Below are positions 61,487 to 64,000 of a DNA stretch of 64,000 nucleotides, piece by piece. Under the pieces are notes generated by a model that saw nothing but the letters and a program-made list of their open reading frames with translations, did no database searches and was not told the DNA's origin. Each line of letters begins with the position of its first letter. Within the stretch, counting starts at the first letter, position 1. The stretch lies in contig NZ_CADFDB010000010.1 in the NCBI RefSeq assembly GCF_902832845.1, positions 1 to 64,000 on the forward strand. Direction: 5' to 3'. The position numbers and the translations under genes were made by a program. This DNA comes from Burkholderia metallica (GTDB lineage Bacteria; Pseudomonadota; Gammaproteobacteria; Burkholderiales; Burkholderiaceae).

Positions 61487-62437
61487 TCACAGCGCGACGC
61501 CGTACACCTGCCGCGCAGCCGCCCGAATCGCATCGGCCATCACCGCGACGGCCGGCGAATGCAGCCGGTCGGTGCGCGTGATGAGCCCGAAATCGTCCAT
61601 CCGGCAATCCATCTCCAGCGGCAGCACCGACACGATGCCATGGCGCGCGTAGTACCGCGCGACGTCCTCCGCGAGCACCGCGACCATGTCGCTCTGCTCG
61701 ATCAGCTGCGTGATGAACAGTAGCGCGGCCGTCTCCACGAGGTTCGCGGGCGGTGCGAGGCTCGCGCGCTGGAACACGAGTTCGAAGCGATGCCGCAGCA
61801 CGCTGCCGGCCGGCGGCACGACCCACGCGGCGCGTTGCACGTCGGCGAGCGACAGCGGCGCCTGCGCGAGCAGCGGGTGGCCGGGTCGCACGACGGCGGC
61901 CACCGATTCGCCGGTCAGCGGCTCGTAGCGCAGGCGCAGCTTGTCGTGTTCGGCGGAGAGCCGGCCGAGCACGATGTCGATCTTGTCCTGCGCCAGATGT
62001 TCGAGCAGCACGTTGCTGGTGTCGATCTCGACCGACACGTGCAGCCCCGCATGCGTGCCCTTCACCGCCGCGACGGCCGGCGGCACGAGCCGCAGCCCCG
62101 GCGACGTGATCGCGCCCACCGCCACGTGGCCGAGATGACCGGCCTTCAGCGCGGCCAGTTCCTCGTGCGCCTGGTCGAGACTGCCGAGCGCCGCGCGCGC
62201 ATGGCGGATCAGCGCGTCGCCGTACAGCGTCGGCCGCATCCCGCGCGGCAGGCGCTCGAACAGCACCGCGCCGATCGATTCCTCGAGTTCGCGCAGCAGC
62301 TTCGACGCGGCCGGCTGCGTCATGTTCAGCGCGGCCGCCGCGCGATGAATGCTGCCTTCGTCGGCGAGCGCGACGATCAGCAGGAGCTGGCGCGTCTTCA
62401 GGCGGCCGCGATTTCCCCACGGGCTGGCTTCGGGCAT
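61487..62437 (-). CDS. LysR-family regulator, GbpR-like
   Basis: A 316-residue regulator. The HTH (about 12-70) has KTRQLLLIVALADEGSIHRAA and LNMTQPAASKLLRELEESIGAVLFER; then comes the effector domain. It resembles regulators such as GbpR that sit beside sugar or sugar-acid use genes. It is divergent from the IlvD/Edd-family dehydratase, with two CGATATCG palindromes in between, so it probably controls that gene. Confidence 0.88.
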   Translation of the reverse strand: MPEASPWGNRGRLKTRQLLLIVALADEGSIHRAAAALNMTQPAASKLLRELEESIGAVLFERLPRGMRPTLYGDALIRHARAALGSLDQAHEELAALKAGHLGHVAVGAITSPGLRLVPPAVAAVKGTHAGLHVSVEIDTSNVLLEHLAQDKIDIVLGRLSAEHDKLRLRYEPLTGESVAAVVRPGHPLLAQAPLSLADVQRAAWVVPPAGSVLRHRFELVFQRASLAPPANLVETAALLFITQLIEQSDMVAVLAEDVARYYARHGIVSVLPLEMDCRMDDFGLITRTDRLHSPAVAVMADAIRAAARQVYGVAL

Positions 62438-62452
62438 CGTACGGGTTTATAT

Positions 62453-62472
62453 CGATATCGGAATCGATATCG
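62453..62472. promoter_or_regulatory. Duplicated CGATATCG operator candidate
   Basis: CGATATCG occurs at 62453-62460 and again at 62465-62472, starts 12 bp apart, directly upstream of the LysR start. Each is a perfect palindrome. Together they form a longer symmetric site suited to a LysR tetramer. Confidence 0.55.
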
Positions 62473-62551
62473 TAATCGCCAAAAACGTCATTAGCCAGTT
62501 ATCAAAATTCTGCCTAGACTGCGCCGGTATCCCGTCACCACAGGACTGACG

Positions 62552-64000
62552 ATGTCGGCAACAAAACCCAGGCTGCGCTCCGCCCAATGGTTCGGCACGA
62601 ACGACAAGAACGGCTTCATGTACCGGAGCTGGATGAAGAACCAGGGCATCCCCGATCACGAATTCGACGGCCGGCCGATCATCGGCATCTGCAATACGTG
62701 GTCCGAACTGACGCCGTGCAACGCGCACTTCCGCAAGCTCGCCGAGCACGTGAAGCGCGGGATCTTCGAAGCGGGCGGCTTCCCGGTCGAGTTCCCGGTG
62801 TTCTCGAACGGCGAATCGAACCTGCGGCCGTCGGCGATGCTCACGCGCAACCTCGCGTCGATGGACGTGGAGGAAGCGATCCGCGGCAATCCGATCGACG
62901 CGGTCGTGCTGCTCGCCGGCTGCGACAAGACGACGCCCGCGCTGCTGATGGGCGCGGCGAGCTGCGACGTGCCGGCGATCGTCGTGTCGGGCGGCCCGAT
63001 GCTGAACGGCAAGCTGGAGGGCAAGAACATCGGCTCCGGCACGGCCGTGTGGCAGCTGCACGAAGCGCTGAAGGCCGGCGAGATCGACCTGCATCACTTC
63101 CTGTCGGCCGAAGCCGGGATGTCGCGCTCGGCCGGCACCTGCAACACGATGGGCACCGCGTCGACGATGGCGTGCATGGCCGAGGCGCTCGGCGTCGCGC
63201 TGCCGCACAACGCGGCGATCCCGGCCGTCGATTCGCGGCGCTACGTGCTCGCGCACATGTCGGGCATCCGCATCGTCGAGATGGCGCTCGAAGGGCTCGT
63301 GCTGTCGAAGGTCCTGACGCGCGCGGCGTTCGAGAACGCGATCCGCACGAATGCTGCGATCGGCGGCTCGACGAACGCTGTGATTCATCTGAAGGCGATC
63401 GCCGGCCGCATCGGCGTGCCGCTCGAACTGGAAGACTGGATGCGGATCGGCCGCGACACGCCGACGATCGTCGACCTGATGCCGTCGGGGCGTTTCCTGA
63501 TGGAAGAGTTCTATTACGCGGGCGGGCTGCCGGCCGTGCTGCGCCGGCTCGGCGAGGGCGGGCTGCTGCCGCATCCGGATGCGCTGACGGTGAACGGCAA
63601 GTCGCTGTGGGACAACGTGCGCGAAGCGCCGAACTACGACGACGAGGTGATCCGCCCGCTCGACCGGCCGCTGATCGCGGACGGCGGCATCTGCATCCTG
63701 CGCGGCAATCTCGCGCCGCGCGGCGCGGTGCTGAAGCCGTCGGCGGCGAGCCCCGAGCTGCTCAAGCATCGCGGCCGCGCGGTCGTGTTCGAGAACCTCG
63801 AGCACTACAAGGCGACGATCAACGACGAAGCGCTCGACGTCGACGCCAGCTCGGTGCTCGTGCTGAAGAACTGCGGGCCGCGCGGCTATCCGGGCATGGC
63901 CGAGGTCGGCAACATGGGGTTGCCGCCGAAGCTGCTGCGCCAGGGCGTGAAGGACATGGTGCGGATTTCGGATGCGCGGATGAGCGGCACCGCGTACGGC
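62552..64000 (+). CDS. IlvD/Edd-family sugar-acid dehydratase (partial, likely L-arabonate dehydratase)
   Basis: 483 codons of a dehydratase that runs off the window end. The three cysteines expected for the Fe-S cluster lie in ELTPCNAHF, VLLAGCDKTTPALLMGA and SRSAGTCNTMGTAS. The IlvD/Edd family removes water from dihydroxy acids. The DGRPIIGICNTWSELTPCNAHF segment is closer to L-arabonate/D-galactonate-type dehydratases than to biosynthetic IlvD, and the GbpR-like regulator next door also suggests sugar-acid catabolism. Substrate is an inference; the C-terminal ~100 residues are missing. Confidence 0.88.
   Translation, partial: MSATKPRLRSAQWFGTNDKNGFMYRSWMKNQGIPDHEFDGRPIIGICNTWSELTPCNAHFRKLAEHVKRGIFEAGGFPVEFPVFSNGESNLRPSAMLTRNLASMDVEEAIRGNPIDAVVLLAGCDKTTPALLMGAASCDVPAIVVSGGPMLNGKLEGKNIGSGTAVWQLHEALKAGEIDLHHFLSAEAGMSRSAGTCNTMGTASTMACMAEALGVALPHNAAIPAVDSRRYVLAHMSGIRIVEMALEGLVLSKVLTRAAFENAIRTNAAIGGSTNAVIHLKAIAGRIGVPLELEDWMRIGRDTPTIVDLMPSGRFLMEEFYYAGGLPAVLRRLGEGGLLPHPDALTVNGKSLWDNVREAPNYDDEVIRPLDRPLIADGGICILRGNLAPRGAVLKPSAASPELLKHRGRAVVFENLEHYKATINDEALDVDASSVLVLKNCGPRGYPGMAEVGNMGLPPKLLRQGVKDMVRISDARMSGTAYG

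Noticed and set aside
1-64000. CRISPR arrays, tRNA or rRNA genes, riboswitches
   Set aside because: No direct-repeat/spacer pattern, cloverleaf or conserved riboswitch core was recognised by reading; tRNAscan-SE and Rfam searches would be decisive.

Overview
The window is about 67% GC and reads like a Burkholderia cepacia complex genome. It spans the replication origin of a secondary chromosome, probably chromosome 2. The evidence is a RepB-type initiator gene (repA) beside an iteron field, a parAB operon, and a cluster of 16-bp palindromes (GTTTATGCGCATAAAC) that match, from memory, the parS type of Burkholderia chromosome 2. The species cannot be fixed from sequence alone.

Left arm (1-15.6 kb): the end of a 3-hydroxybutyrate dehydrogenase-like gene and a patatin phospholipase; a LysR/argC pair; a LysR/D-malate (tartrate) dehydrogenase pair; a tetR-NTF2-like operon; a GNAT/membrane-protein pair; the kbl-tdh threonine degradation operon with a divergent XRE-cupin regulator; then a small gene behind a near-ideal LexA box, a tyrosine-recombinase-like protein without most catalytic residues, and a KfrA-like coiled-coil protein with a C-terminal zinc ribbon.

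Origin and centromere (15.6-21.7 kb): an AT-rich patch, a DnaA-box-like site, about 20 iterons (consensus AAGGTGAGNTTTTTCGGGA), repA, convergent parA-parB, five upstream parS sites, and an 8-bp VNTR between two of them. Iteron copies also lie at 4.1, 6.7, 9.45 and 14.3 kb. All are in gaps between convergent genes, and all are inverted relative to the origin copies.

Right arm (21.7-64 kb): ArsC-like reductase; ECF sigma/anti-sigma pair; FMN reductase preceded by DnaA boxes; hybrid histidine kinase; a CheY-CheC-GGDEF operon; a hopanoid locus (hpnD, hpnE, shc, hpnG) followed by lipid-trafficking genes (mlaA, hpnN, hpnM); TetR/MFS pair with a Fur box; a NarL-type two-component system; a diguanylate cyclase; a decayed glc operon (glcB and glcG intact, glcF a remnant); a sugar ABC transporter with GH42 beta-galactosidase and a LacI regulator; a TonB siderophore receptor; OsmC; GST; and a LysR/sugar-acid dehydratase pair cut by the window end.

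No tRNA, rRNA, CRISPR array or insertion sequence was seen. All family assignments come from reading translated motifs; no database search was run.
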